Notes: generated from the sequence alone by a model not told the origin. 64,000 nt of DNA from Liolophura sinensis (GCF_032854445.1 NC_088306.1:14815386-14879385), one strand, 5' to 3'. Numbered from the stretch's first letter, positions 1 to 12,900 are shown. Made by a program: numbers and translations.

Positions 1-502
1 CACATGGATGCCAATGATGGCGTTGCCTTGATAAGGTCGTGCATGGAAGAAGTACACTAAAACAAAAGCGTTCAAAACAAGATATGTTCACCAAGAGGCG
101 TGTGATTTGGTGATCTTGACAGAGAGGAAAGTGAATTGAAAGTGAAATGGACGCATCCGATCAGTGGGTGTATGAACATGCAGCGACATCAGTTTCAGGA
201 AATACAGTCACAACAGGGATGAATACATCTGGTGACGTCACCAGAAATCAGCTTCCTGGTGTTAGACCCATGGATATGATAATTGAAGTTCTCAAAGGGA
301 TAGAACTTTAATTCCAAATTTGAGAAAAGGAGCAAGAGACCATATGATAAGCTTTCATTGCAATAACTGAGACTATATAGCACGATAGCATGACTTGGCA
401 CAAAGTGTCCCAGTGCCCCTCCGACGTAAGAGTCTCCAAAAACTTTTAAAGTGGCTATACTGGAGATTTAGGGGTGGGGGGAGAGACCATATGATGCTCA
501 GA

Positions 503-825
503 ATATTTATTAATTATTTGATTGGTGTTTCAGGCCGTACTCAAGAATATTTCACTTACCCGATGGCGGGCCGGCATAGTGATGGGAAGAAAAAGGGCAG
601 AGCCCAGGGAAAAACCGACGACCATCTACAGGTTGCTGGTAGACCTTCCTACGCACGGCCGGAGAGGAAACCGGCATAGTGATGGGAAGAAACAGGGCAG
701 AGCCCAGGGAAAAAACCGACGACCATCTACAGGTTGCTGGTAGACCTTCCTACGCACGGCCGGAGAGGAAACCAGCATGAGCGAACACATTGGTGAGTGG
801 CTCCTAGGTGATTGCTCCGCGCTGG
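503..825 (-). mobile_element. tRNA-derived SINE copy with internal 100-bp duplication
   Basis: Read on the plus strand it starts with the A/T tail ttattaattatttgattgg, then the family 3' domain (gtactcaagaatatttcac), then the body. The body segment 571-670 is repeated almost exactly at 671-771. The head is diverged and lacks a clear B-box, and the element fades out near 825. The element's own 5'-to-3' direction is the minus strand. Confidence 0.85.
571..771. repeat. 100-bp direct tandem duplication inside the SINE
   Basis: Unit 1 is 571-670 and unit 2 is 671-771. Both run from ccggcatagtgatgggaag to cggccggagaggaaa. They differ by very few positions, including one extra A in unit 2. The breakpoint is at a gaaaccggcat / ccggcat junction. 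Confidence 0.93.
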
Positions 826-3360
826 GATGCCCAGAATAAGGGAATAGACTCAGGTATTTATCCGTCTCGTATCGGTATGGTCTGACTTGGTAGGGTGTTA
901 TATCCTGTGTCTTGCGCATGCCATTACAAATATGCTGGCACTAAGAATGAATTGCTACAAATACGTATGCATCTGTGCTTGGGTTTATACGTCGTACTTA
1001 ACAATTTTTAAGTACCAATAGGTGTGTTTACATATACCGTGTCTTCTTGTCGCAGGGCGAATCCGTGCTGCCAACGTTTTGCCGCCACTGAAGTATCATG
1101 CTGAAGACAGCAGACATGACACCCGGATAAGTCACATTATACTAAAACCGAAGCAAACGGTCCTGTCTCCTTCCTCTAAAATCTCAGTGCTGCGCGCCAA
1201 GCGAGGCAGCAACTAGTACCATTTTTTTTTTTTATCTTTGGTGCGACCCAATCCGGCATTGGAACAGTGAGAGTGGAAAATCTGAAGAATTCACTGTCCA
1301 CGACAAGAACTGATCCAGTGCCAAGCACATGCCTCGTGTTTCGAGACGCATCACTGAGCCATTTCCAACTCCTCATCTGGCCTTTTCGAAGATCCTAACG
1401 AAATGACAAAGCAAGTCCAAAACAACCAGAAGTATAATAATTTACATACAAATCTTTTTATTCCAATAAAATATCTTTCCTTCATTGATGTATCTAAATT
1501 ATGTGACAGAGCCGTCTGGTTGTTCGTGAACGGACCAGCGTGTAAGTCTGTCTCGGTAGACCAAGATTACAAGACCTGTTCATAACAACAAATTAATGAG
1601 AATTACTCTAGTCTGTAGCACATAACATCTCGTCACGTAGGATTACTTTCACCTTCATTTTCAATATTTGGAGGGGGCAGGGGATAGCAAGAACGAGAAT
1701 AGAGTATGGTAAGTTATCAGTAAAATGGGAAAACAATACGAGGACAAAAAATAATAACATTGCTGATATAATCATGTAGCCATACGAAGGAGACTTTTCG
1801 TACAATAACAGAAGGCCATCTCTCCCTTTTAAGACATGTTAGTTGTCCCTAATCTTTGTACAAATTGCAAGAAATAATAGCACACTGTAATAAACAATTC
1901 AAATTTACCCCATGGTTGTTTTCAACATTTGCCAGTGCTTTCTGCCGGACTCCTTCATTAATAACTAGACTGCAACAACAACAACACGCACTGCCATTTA
2001 TTACCTGTAGGCGTATCATTCGTCTCTTTACTCAATGTACATTTCATCGCAGTATTCACTAATAACCTTCTGACAGTTACTTACAATTGACTACTCCTTT
2101 AAAAAATAAAATAATAAAAAAAAAAAAATAAACCTAAGAGAAAAAAAAAAACACAAGAAAAAGTTGCAACATCATAAATAACACAAAGTCAACTGCAAAT
2201 AAGTTTTAAACTGTCCATGTAAATTATAACAATATGAGTGTTTTTCAATGTTTTGTAACTCTTGCACATTCTGGTGCTCCGAGAAATGTGCGGTTAACTT
2301 CCTCCATTGAACATGCATATAATAACAAAATATTTATTTTGTCCCGTTTTTACTGTGCTAATTGCACATTTGTGCACCAATGTTTTGCTACATATCACAT
2401 GAGGAAGAAAAAAAATTATAATAATAATAAAAAAACAAAAAAAACAAAAAAAAAAACCACCCCAACACATATAAGAACTGCAAACATTTTCCAGATTTAT
2501 CGCTTTGGTAATGGTTGTTCCACTTACAGGTTAATTAATTAAATGCTGAAGAGGGATGGTTTTTACTGATGCTCAGTTGTTGTCTGCAAACTCAATAACC
2601 AAGGGCAAAGAACATATCCATGTATTACTGGTGATCTTGTAAATGTTTCAACAGCCCTCTATAAGTTTTCCACTGTTGATACTACTTTCTGCTTACTTTT
2701 ATAGTGATCTGTAGTGTCTTTAGAAAATAATCTGTGGTGGTACAAAATACTGTAAACCAAAAAAAAAATTAAATCTGTAATCTTTTATCAACCTGAGGAG
2801 TTTAAAATACCGATTTCAATGAAAACTTTTTTCCAGCAAAAGTTTTGATTTACATACATTTCTTAGGAATCATTGGCTTGTTTGCATTACAAAGATTAAT
2901 GATCACCATCATAACAATTTCTGCTTGATAACATCAAGTTGTAACCTCAAAAAGTCTTGTTAAATGAAAAAGTTCCAGTGTGAAGTTTGAATTGATTTTG
3001 TAGAAGAGTTACAAAGGACAAATGAGGTAAATGAGGTAAAATACCTTCTCAACAAAGCAACACCAGGAAGTTCTTCGCCGAAATCCGCAACAAAAAGAAA
3101 TTTATTTCCATCTAGTTTTTAAGCTACTGAAGCACAATTCTTTCTGTGGCTATTTCTATTTCTCAGCTTTATGTATACGGTTCATAAATAACATAAATCC
3201 ATAAATATCCTGAGAAAAAAAAGAATGAAAACAGACCTTTATTTTACTGGCAAAAATGAGAAATACTTGGCTTGATGGTTTCTCCAGGGCCCTTTGGAAA
3301 ATGAGGAGTCCTGTCAATTCTATGTACCCAGTTTGCCCAGAATTAAAGTTTGGAACAACT

Positions 3361-3374
3361 GCGCCACCTAGTGG
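3361..3374 (-). promoter_or_regulatory. CTCF-like core motif, downstream of the gene
   Basis: The minus strand reads CCACTAGGTGGCGC, which fits the CTCF core CCASYAGRKGGCRS at all 14 positions. The consensus is from established knowledge of bilaterian CTCF. Occupancy is inference. Confidence 0.4.
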
Positions 3375-3723
3375 CCAGGGGAGCTAACAAGCTCTAAGTG
3401 ATGGGCTCATTATTTATGGGCAAAGGTTTAATCCACTGTGGAGGTGAATTTAATAATGCTGAAAGGCAATGACTACCAGGTTGTATATCAATCTACAAAT
3501 ACTTACATTTACAGTAATTTAGCAGAGGTTTAATTGCCCGTACATGTACTTGTAAATCTAGGCCCAGTTCCTATCACTTTCACTTTCAGTTTTGTGATTA
3601 TCTGAGCTACATGTATAATTAAAATCAAGGTCTTGTGTCTGCAAACCAAAGTACTGATCATAACTGTTTTATTGATATTTCTAACATGAAAAAAGTGATA
3701 TGGGTCTAGTGCCCTGACCAGAA

Positions 3724-3786
3724 TGGGGTGGGGTGTGGGTGGGGTGGGCGTCGGTGGGGTGGGGGCTTGGTGGATGGGGGGGGGGA
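3724..3786 (+). repeat. G-rich tract, possible G-quadruplex
   Basis: At least eight runs of three or more G are separated by one or two bases, ending in a run of about ten G. The strand shown is opposite to the glypican transcript, so any G-quadruplex would be in DNA rather than in that RNA. Confidence 0.6.
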
Positions 3787-3927
3787 TGTTTGATAAAAGC
3801 AAAGTTTAAAAACAAACAAGGTTGAATACATCCAATGTAACACAATCTCGTGAAAAGGACGTTGAAAAAAAAAGTACACATAGCACACTTTTAATCAGGT
3901 ATATCTTAACATTTGACTTAACAAAGG

Positions 3928-3949
3928 AAAAAAAAAAAAAAAAAAAAAA
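3928..3949. repeat. Poly-A run
   Basis: An uninterrupted run of about 22 A. Comparable runs occur at 19239-19256, 23930-23960, 39256-39279 and 47194-47218. Confidence 0.9.
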
Positions 3950-6692
3950 TCACAAATAAAGTACATAACTAAGTAACAACACTTGTTTAGCAACTCTTTG
4001 TGAGAAGGGTGGCTAGGGGTATATAATATAATTATATACATGTGTATATATAATATATACATTATGGATAAGAAAAAACATACAGGTATATGACTTAACA
4101 GAACAATGAATACATGGAGGTAACAGTCAATCTTGTGCACCTAGGCATGGTCACCTTGCTTTAACCTTTCAACTTGAAGCTTTAAAATGAAAAAAAAAAT
4201 GAAAAAAACAATCTTAAATTGTTTCACAGTCGACTAATGTGTTAGATGAAGACATTATGATAAGCAGATTAAAAGAGATGTCAAATCTGATGCTCAGTGT
4301 ATCAAAATATGACTCTTGATCTAACAAGAATTTAAAAATATAGATGACGTTCTTAGATGACAGATGAAGGTTTATGGAGAACGCAATATTTGCTTGCATT
4401 TTACCATAGAATAAAAAAAAAGAGCATTTAGTGACTTGAAATTTCAAATTTGCCTACCTACTTATGCTCAAGATTAAAAGCAATGATTTTACATGAACCA
4501 TAAGTTTAAGGCTTGAACCAGACAATAGCGAACCATTTATTGCTTTGATGTAAATGACACACTTCTACAACTGTGTAGTCAGAAATACAGATTTCTCTAC
4601 CATACTGTAGCATAACGTTGCAAACATCAAGATTTACGGCACAATTACAAAAGTAGAAAACACGCCACAAATTTTGTGATACTCAACCTATTCTTAGGAA
4701 GAAAGCAAATTTCTCCACAAAGTCATTTGAGAACAAAAAATTTCACCTGAATTAAGTTTGTGCTAAATTCCTATTGCAATCACACAGGAGTGTGAAAAAT
4801 TGAACAGTTGAAATGATCCTAAAAATCTTGTCAGTCTGAACATAAGACTGGCTGGCATATCTAATGGCAAGCAAAATATGGCATATTTTGGCTGTCAGCC
4901 AGTGAAAATATATTGGTAACTCAGCTGAGGAATCTACCTGTTGATTGTCCTAAATACACAGAAACACAGCTACAAATTTTGACAATTAGTTAACCACCCC
5001 CAAAAACATCAACCAAAAAAAAAAAAGAAACACAAAAAAAAAACAATGACTACTGGACAGAATATAGATATTTACAAGGATTATCGTAAAATATTCCCCC
5101 CCAAAAAAACATTGTTTCCTTGTTTACTTTATGCATAATGATCACCCAGGAACACGCAAGAAGCTATTCGAAGCACAGCAGTGGAACAAGACACAGGGGC
5201 CTCCACTACCATAACACGAAAACTACGACCCTGTTTTCACAATAACATACACTCTATGACGTTTTTCAGCGACAAATTCGTTGACCACACCAGACACGGC
5301 ACATAGCCTTTACAATCACTTTCTGAACAGTGGCCCAAAGTCTCATCCACAAAACAGCCCTTTTTCTGTAAGAATGTTCCAGTACATGCTAATTCCAGGT
5401 CAAGCAAAAGGGATGACCTTTTAATCCTCCACTGTTGGTAACTAAAGAGTTACTTATCTCAAGGGCTATTATTCAGCACATCATTTCCTTATCCAATGAT
5501 TCTGGATAAACTTATCTCTCTTCCAGTGTTTCTGCCCTAGACAAGAGAATGCTTGATGAAAAAACTGAACATAAACTTCTTTCCTGTTGAGCTTTTGCAA
5601 GGTTGTTAGGTTGGCTTTGCAAGGTTGTTAGCCATAAGCTCATCATCAAGTGTGCCAATTACAAATCCAGGGTTTGGGTACAGTGGCTAGAATCATCCAA
5701 CTTTAATGAAACAGCCTTATCATCTCTTGACCATTGTCCACTTTAGAGCCAAGATAGAGTGTTGAATCATAAATCTCATCACTGTATAACTCAATTTTAC
5801 TATTGCCCTAAACCTTAAACCTTTGAAGGTTCCTTTTACTCTTGCAAGCCGTTTCTAGCGAACCATGCAAGGAGTTGGACACCGCACATAGATGTAATTA
5901 AGGGAATTGTTTACTCCTTCCACCTTGGGTACATGGGCATATCGCATATCACCTTGAAAACGGTTCTACATTCATCCATTTCCTTTGGTTTAAACATCTA
6001 AATGCTGGAGACGATGAACACGTCACATATCCAAGTCTTTGGAACACTGGTACCACTTTCTTTGTTTCATATAACACAACATACCATCTTATACTTCTCC
6101 TCCATCCCCTTAGCCTTTGTCCTGTCACAGTTTGGTGTAGGGGGAAGAGTCATTAAATCCATGCATGCACAGTCTTTGATGCTTTCTGTAACAACTTGTT
6201 AAGCCTCTGCATGCACACAAAGTCTGCAAAAGCACCCAGAGCAAGAAGTTCCCCTTGTTTATGGCCACTGCTGTTTCTTCCCAATGCCTGTGTGCCCCAA
6301 AATGCCGATGCCTGTCCAGTGTTCCTAACTTTGCATCCCTCGTCGCGAACAGCTCAGAAAACAATAGCTGCTGGCTCACCCATGTAGAGACGCTCCATAT
6401 TGGATTAATCATATTATAACGAGGTAATAAAAAGGCAAGTGTCGTCTCCATGGAGACGACGGCTGCAGCCTGGGACACTCATGTTGCCATCAAGTACAGC
6501 GAACGATTGGTGATCAGACACCATAAAATGGTCACTGTCATGTCAGTTGTCATAGAAACACTTCCTGTCCTAGCTTCCAATGTTCGAAATTTGTCTCTTC
6601 TGGAAGCTGAATGTTAAATCAGCATCAACTGTTTTTTTTTTTTTTGGACAGAAACAGAAAACTTAGGGTTGGGCGTGTGAGACAGGACACAG

Positions 6693-6698
6693 TTTATT
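6693..6698 (-). promoter_or_regulatory. AATAAA hexamer overlapping the glypican stop codon
   Basis: The minus strand reads CAATAAACTG, so the stop TAA is embedded in a canonical poly(A) hexamer. A T/GT-rich stretch follows roughly 30-45 nt later. Use of this signal would give an almost absent 3' UTR. Further AATAAA hexamers occur downstream, for example at 4537-4542 and 3238-3243, so the real 3' end cannot be fixed from sequence alone. Confidence 0.3.
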
Positions 6699-6962
6699 GC
6701 GACAAGTGCCGCTGTAAGCATGCTATAACCACGGCAAGCACCACAGCGCTTGACAGCACTGGCCTGCTGGAGGATGATGACGGGCGCAAGTAACGTTTTG
6801 TTGTCGTCTGCTGTGGTGGCTGTGATTTCGTTGGCGGAGTTCCTGGATTGGAGTGAACAAAGTAGTAAGGATCTGTGGGTTTGCTCTCTGTCTCTCCACC
6901 ATCTGAAGTCTCCATACCAGAACCACTGCCACTGCCACTCCCGCTAAGTTCACTATCAAGTT
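6694..6962 (-). CDS. Glypican last coding exon: Ser-Gly attachment sites and GPI signal
   Basis: Codes residues 430-518 and the stop TAA (6694-6696). The acceptor is gttgtttcag. ELDSEL is followed by five Ser-Gly dipeptides (436-445), an acid-flanked heparan sulfate attachment cluster. Vertebrate GPC4 has SGEGSGSG there. A Pro/Thr/Gln-rich stalk (446-490) leads to SSSSSRP (491-497) and a hydrophobic tail, [15 protein letters not shown], ending in QRHLSQ. That is a typical GPI signal, with the omega site probably in the serine run (inference). The stop codon lies inside an AATAAA hexamer. Confidence 0.96.
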
Positions 6963-9900
6963 CTGAAACAACAACAACATTAACTCATGAATTTATTTCA
7001 TTGGATAAGTTATGTTACTGGGAGAGGGAAGCCAAAGAATACCTGACTTACAGTCAACGATAAACAAACATCTAGTGTAGATTTATTTACTTATTTGACT
7101 TGAGTTGAAAGCCATACTCAAGAATATTTCTTATGGAGGGAGAAAAACGGGTGGAGTCCTGGTATCTAGTCTAGATGCATTCAAGGCTGCAGCGCCATTA
7201 ATATGTGGCCGACCTCCGGAAGATGCAGCCAAATGAGCCACTGAGCAACAACAACAACCATAATATTCCCTATATCACAGCAATCCAGTTCATGCTTCCA
7301 GGAAACTTGTGGGTTTCCCCCTAAGGGTTGTGTTTGGTTTTCTCTCACCATAATGATGGCTGCAATCGTATAAGTGAAATATTCTTGAGTACAGCGGAAA
7401 ATTCCAATCAAACAAATAAATACAACAGCAAATCAGGTTTATGGGTGGAGGATTTGAAATAGTTTCCAAAATTATGATATAATAGAACTCAAGGTCCTTT
7501 CCATAATAATTTTAAGATGATATACATTTGACATAAAAATTTAAGAAATAATGGTAAACAAGGTTTACTCGTATACAAAACAACATCTAGTGTATTTTAA
7601 GATGGTATACATGTAGTTCTAAATACCACATGAAGTTATCTCCCCTTACTGGGGCAGCAAACTTCATATTAGCTCCTGGTGTTTTGACAGTGTTTTATTT
7701 CTGATACAAATCTACTGGCGCAAACGGGCTGATGAAAAAAAAAAACAATAAGATGAAGGTATTTGGAACTAAAAGAGCAGATGATTTCCACAACTAACTG
7801 CAGGTTAAAAAATGACAACCAAATCTCCCAATAAGCAATAATTCCATAGTTTATTTATTTATTTATTTGATTGGTGTTTTACGCAGTACTCAAGAATATT
7901 TCACTAATACCACGGTGGCCAGCATTATGGTGGGAGAAAACCGGGCAGAGCCCAGCGGAAACCCAAGACCATCCGCAGGTTGCTGTCAGACCTTCCCACT
8001 TATGACTGGAGAGGAAGCCAGCATGAGCTGGGCTTGAACTCACAGAGACCGCATTGGTGAGAGACTCCTGGGTCATTACGCTGTGTTAGCGCGCTAGCCA
8101 ACTGAGCCACGGAGGCCCCTCCATGGTTACAAAATATAAAAATACACTTACCAACATCAACCCAATCGACTTCCCATCCTCTGTAAGCATTATGCAGTTT
8201 ATTAGTGATGAGTGTGAGCTGTTTGATTTGAACGATGATCATGGAATTGGCTTTTGTGACATCTACGTCCACCTCCGGGTTGTTCACTTGGTTTATCACT
8301 CCGTCCTGCTGTACTGAAGGTACATACCTGAAGCAGAAATTATCTCATTGCAGATTTACTGAGTTCTCTTTGAACGAAAATATTTTACCATTATTGTCTG
8401 TTGAGGAGGCTGCTATGGTCTGAGAATATTCCTAGCAGCTAAATGTGCTAACAGGAAAAATCTAAGTGTTCCACAAACATTCCAAAGGCACACCTCAAGT
8501 AAACTATTGGCAGGTTATCAGTTGGCTAAATACTGGGGTATATGAAGAGAATTGCTAGTCTAGATGAGCATTGCCTAACAGGGTATCTTCTCCATGGCAA
8601 TGGTGATTCAGGTCCAAGCTGGACTGACCACTTTTCTCTTGTAATACGTGAGAATGATTATGGTTTAATGGCGCTCTGGCAACACTGCAACCATATCATG
8701 GCAAAGGTAATACGAGGGCCCAAATAACCCATGCGAGGATGGTTCCAACAGTCATATTTCACATTCCCTCAGATGGGGCAAAACTGAGAACAAATTCCAT
8801 GTTCCACGATGTACCTACAGCGAATGCAAAATTATTCTCTGCCCACAAACTGGTTGTGCTAAATCGGAATGAATTTTAAGGAATGACCCATGGAATGCTT
8901 CAAAGACAACTGGCACTAGCCACTTATTAATGAGCTCTATCCGACAAGTCGCATTAACCAATTATTAATAAGCTCTATCAGACAACTGGCACTAACCAAT
9001 TAGCAATGTACTCCATCAGACAACTAGCACTAACCAATTATTAATGTACTCTATCAGACAACTGACACTAACCAACTATTAATGTACTCTATCATACAAC
9101 CAGCACTCATCAATTATTAATGAGCTCTATTAGACAATTGGCACTAACCAATTATTGATGTACTCGATCAGACAACTGGCACTAACCAATTATTAATGTA
9201 CTCTATCAGACAACTAGCACTAACCAATTATTAATGTACCCTGTCAGACAACTGAAACAAAATTTATAGATGTACATGTCTTCTCTCGGTTCTTACTTTC
9301 CCTTATCCTGGCCGTTCCAACAATTGTCCTCCTCCCCTGGCTGGGCGGCCAAATCTTCGTTGTTGCACACAGTATATGGCAATTCCACCCAGAAATCTTT
9401 GACGGTGTTGATTTTCTTCTTAATATCCACAACGAGTCTGTCCAGACTGGTACCGGCTGCTGTGATTGGCCTGTTGCCAGAGTTGCTGGGTTTGTATCTC
9501 CATGGTGACCCGTAGGCGAAATCATCAGTTCCACTCGACCCTCTTTGTGCTTTTGACCTTCGATCTTTGTCCTGTCTTGTGCTGGTTTCTGTCTCGATGT
9601 AGGGCTTAGCAGTTACAGGGTCTTTTGTCACGACAGGAACTGTAGTTGTATTATCCATTTTTGCGTCGGTCTCACGTTTCTTCCTTCCTCGAACAGGTTC
9701 CCCGCAACCAGAAAAGACCTGCAATAAAACAAAGACAATGAATTAAGGTTTTGTTCGTCTTTCACTTTTTACATTTAATTTGTAAATATTTCTCTTAATC
9801 AAGTCAGATTTATAATAGCCCTGTAACATCTTTACCTAAAGCCACAGCAGCTCAAAAACAGAAAATCCAACTGTTCACAAGGCATAGTGAACATATTTAA

Positions 9901-12900
9901 TTACAATCTAATTACACACAATCTACTCACAAAGTTATGACTAACGATCTAATACACAGAGTTTACACATTATGTCAAAAATATTGTCCATGAACTATCA
10001 CCATTTGAGGTGGTGGAAGCTGGTAACGTTTGGATTTGACTTTGATTTGGCTAAACAAGGACGCATATGGAAACAAAGTCACAGTGTGTGGGGGGTGGGG
10101 GCTGGAGTCAAAAGAATATCGGCCATAGCTCCTCTAAGAGCTAGTGTACTTTGCATATTTCTTCACCCTAAGTTACTTTTCAAGAAAGCCAATTACCCCA
10201 AGCAGTAGATCAAGGCTACATGTACAACAACCTGACCAAAGATCACAGTGTTTGGTTCATGTTTAGAGCACTAGATGCTAAAACAACCCTAACAGACTCT
10301 GCTGACCTCTATTCTAAATAGGCAGAGCCAGGCCATTATCGGCTAACCCCAGTGAAGAGATTTAAGACCCCTACAACTCCCATTGCATAACCAGTTTGCC
10401 ATAAATATTTGGATAAGCTTGAATTCCAGTGATGGGATTCCCTTTGTCATGCGAACGCATTCCACACCACATGGGTGGTAGTCTTTGTAAAAACACTATC
10501 ATTTTTCCCCTTCTAACAATCAAGAGTGTCACACAGCCTCACTGGTGATGAACGAGGTGTTGGTCACATGATACAAATGACTGTTCTTGATTGGTGGTTC
10601 AAATGTTGCCACAAAAACTGGAATGACCTTCTCTGAATAACAATTTCTATTTGCGAATCAACCTCTCTAAGAATACTTGTTTTAAATTCAAATACTTGAA
10701 AAAGCTTTGACCCATATTTTCTTTGCACTGCTCCATTAAAAGATGTGAATTCTTCAGTTGTGTAAATCTTCAACTCTGTAAGACGTGATTGATGCACAAA
10801 TTATCTTCACAAGCCTTCACATAACATATTTTTTCATTTTCACAGAAATGTGCCAAATTAACTTCAATTTTTCTTCTCTAATTTAATTTCAACATCTTTT
10901 TTTCTCTCCCTATCTCTCTAAAACTTTCTACTGTGTCTCAGATCTTCAAATCTGGGGTGATCTGATAAATGTGAATGTCATTGTGCTCTGCTCTTTGTCC
11001 CCTGGCAAGTTTATAACCCACCTGTCACTATTGAGCCCATCACTGCCATGAAGGCGTACAGCAAGGTGCCACTCTCTGCCCTCAACTGTTTCTCAAATTG
11101 ACACCAAAACATATTCAACAACACATCTATATGACAGCCTGTCCTCACCTCTTCCCCCCTTTTCACATAAAACTGTTCAAAACAAGCAGAGTCATACTCT
11201 GCAAATTTACACAACATAACTGTACAAATATACCCAAAGTCTCACAAAAAACCTCCCCACTCCCAATATTTCAAAGGGCCATCAGTGACAGACTCCGCTG
11301 TAACCAAAGCAAGTCTGGGTCAAACTGTGAACTCTGATATAATATTGTGTAACCTTAGAATCTTATATGCTCTTCTTTGACTGATAGGTTTCAAAACGAA
11401 ACAGATCATTTGAATAACATATATGAAAAACATAAATGTATCTGATGCTTAGGCAGTTTTGATACTTGAATTACCAAAATGTAAACACAGACACAGCGTA
11501 AATTTAACATGTAGTTATGACAGGCGTACTGTAAACAGATAAGTAGAAAAAAAAATCATCGCTCACAGGGTGTATGGTACAAATAAATGCGCATTTTACA
11601 ATTAAGATAAGCTGCCCTAAGATATGCCTGAAACCAAATAAAACTTGGGAATCATGTGCACTTTGTTATTGCTTCCACCTCCAAATCATCTGCACAAATA
11701 TTTATTTATTTATTTGATTGGTGCTTTACGCCTTACTCAGGAATTTCACTTATATGACGGTTGTGAGCATTATGGTGGGTGGAAGAGCCCACGGGAAACC
11801 CATGACCACACACAGGTTGCTGAAAGACCTTCCCACGTATGGTCGGAGAGGAAGCATGAGCTGGGCTTGAACTCACAGCGACTGCATTGGTGAGAGGCTC
11901 CTGGGTCATTGCGCCGTGCTGGTGTGCTAGATATAGATTATAGATATCAATACAAAGTTCCATGTTTTAAGGGCGGTTCTAATACTAACTACTGGCCTAC
12001 CATTTTAACTATTCAAGCAATTTGAATGTGTTCTACGGTACAGTGGCTTGTTGAGATGGGGATGAAGAAAAGTGGCTTGTTAAGAAAAAGGTCATTAAGC
12101 TAATTATCTGTACTCTGTGACATGAATGAGCTTCTATTTTCAGTCCAGGTGAGTTGAGATTTACGTACAATGATTACTCACATAAGGGTAAACAAGAAGC
12201 TGATATTAGTAAAACTTAAGTTAACACTTTAGAGATGAAAAAAAAAAAAACTGACACGAAAATTAAAGAACAAATCCTCTCAGCAAACCTCAGAGGAGCA
12301 TTATTTCCCTACATAATTTTGTTTTCTTGACTGGTGACACCTATAGCTCTACTTGTTATATTTAAGCACGATACGTTATAATGTCATTCACTTGATAACG
12401 ATGCTAATATCTGCATCGAAACGTCATGAAAATAAACCAAGAAGTTGTAAATCCATAAGCAATGCTTTGTCTAGTGTACCCAATGGACCGTTTCAAGAAT
12501 CCAATAATAAGGATAGAGAGTGTCTTGGAACTTCCTTACAAAAAAAAGTTAAGACATAAAATATATGTTCTAATCTTCTGACATCCTGTCTAATTTGTGA
12601 GAAAAACATAAACTCTGATTAGAGGGAGAAATAAAACAGAGTGGGTGTCCGGTTAAAGTCAAACACAAACTTCGAAATGAGAAAAAAAAAAACAAAAAAA
12701 CTGTAAACGGAAATACTTTAAGGTATTTATACATTTATACCTGGCTGCTCTCAGGTCACAATAATGTTCCCACACACAAGTCAAGGAATAAAAAAAAAAA
12801 ACCCAGGTAATTGGTTGTTAATCAGGATAATTATCTCTACTGATGAGCTTTTATAGTTTTTTTCTCTTGAATAACCGTCTTCCTCTTCCTTATCGAATAA

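Larger units (their letters stand above)
1..6692. other. 3' UTR and/or downstream flank of the glypican gene
   Basis: I see no recognisable coding exon on either strand. The longest open frame is the minus-strand 117-codon one at 6125-6478, which has no family features and lies in what could be 3' UTR. The region contains the duplicated SINE at 503-825, A-rich stretches at 2100-2460 and 5010-5045, a G-rich block at 3724-3786, a poly-A run at 3928-3949, and a 22-bp tandem duplication at 5593-5631. Confidence 0.6.
6963..8151 (-). other. Glypican intron (1.2 kb) packed with SINE fragments
   Basis: GT-AG, phase 1. It holds one nearly intact SINE (7851-8119) and two older fragments facing each other (7080-7230 and 7275-7428). 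Between 7430 and 7850 I see only unremarkable AT-rich sequence. Confidence 0.9.

Noticed and set aside
395-743. Open frames with repeated GRPSYARPERKPA-like peptide
   Set aside because: They are readings of the duplicated SINE body, not a repeat protein.
6125-6478. 117-codon minus-strand open frame
   Set aside because: No recognisable domain. It lies just downstream of the glypican stop in likely 3' UTR or flank.
8020-8119. tRNA gene on the minus strand (A- and B-box-like sequences)
   Set aside because: It is the tRNA-like head of a SINE. It runs directly into the SINE body, and I saw no complete cloverleaf.
8906-9254. CRISPR-like regular repeat
   Set aside because: The units are contiguous with no unique spacers, in a eukaryotic intron. 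It is a plain tandem array.
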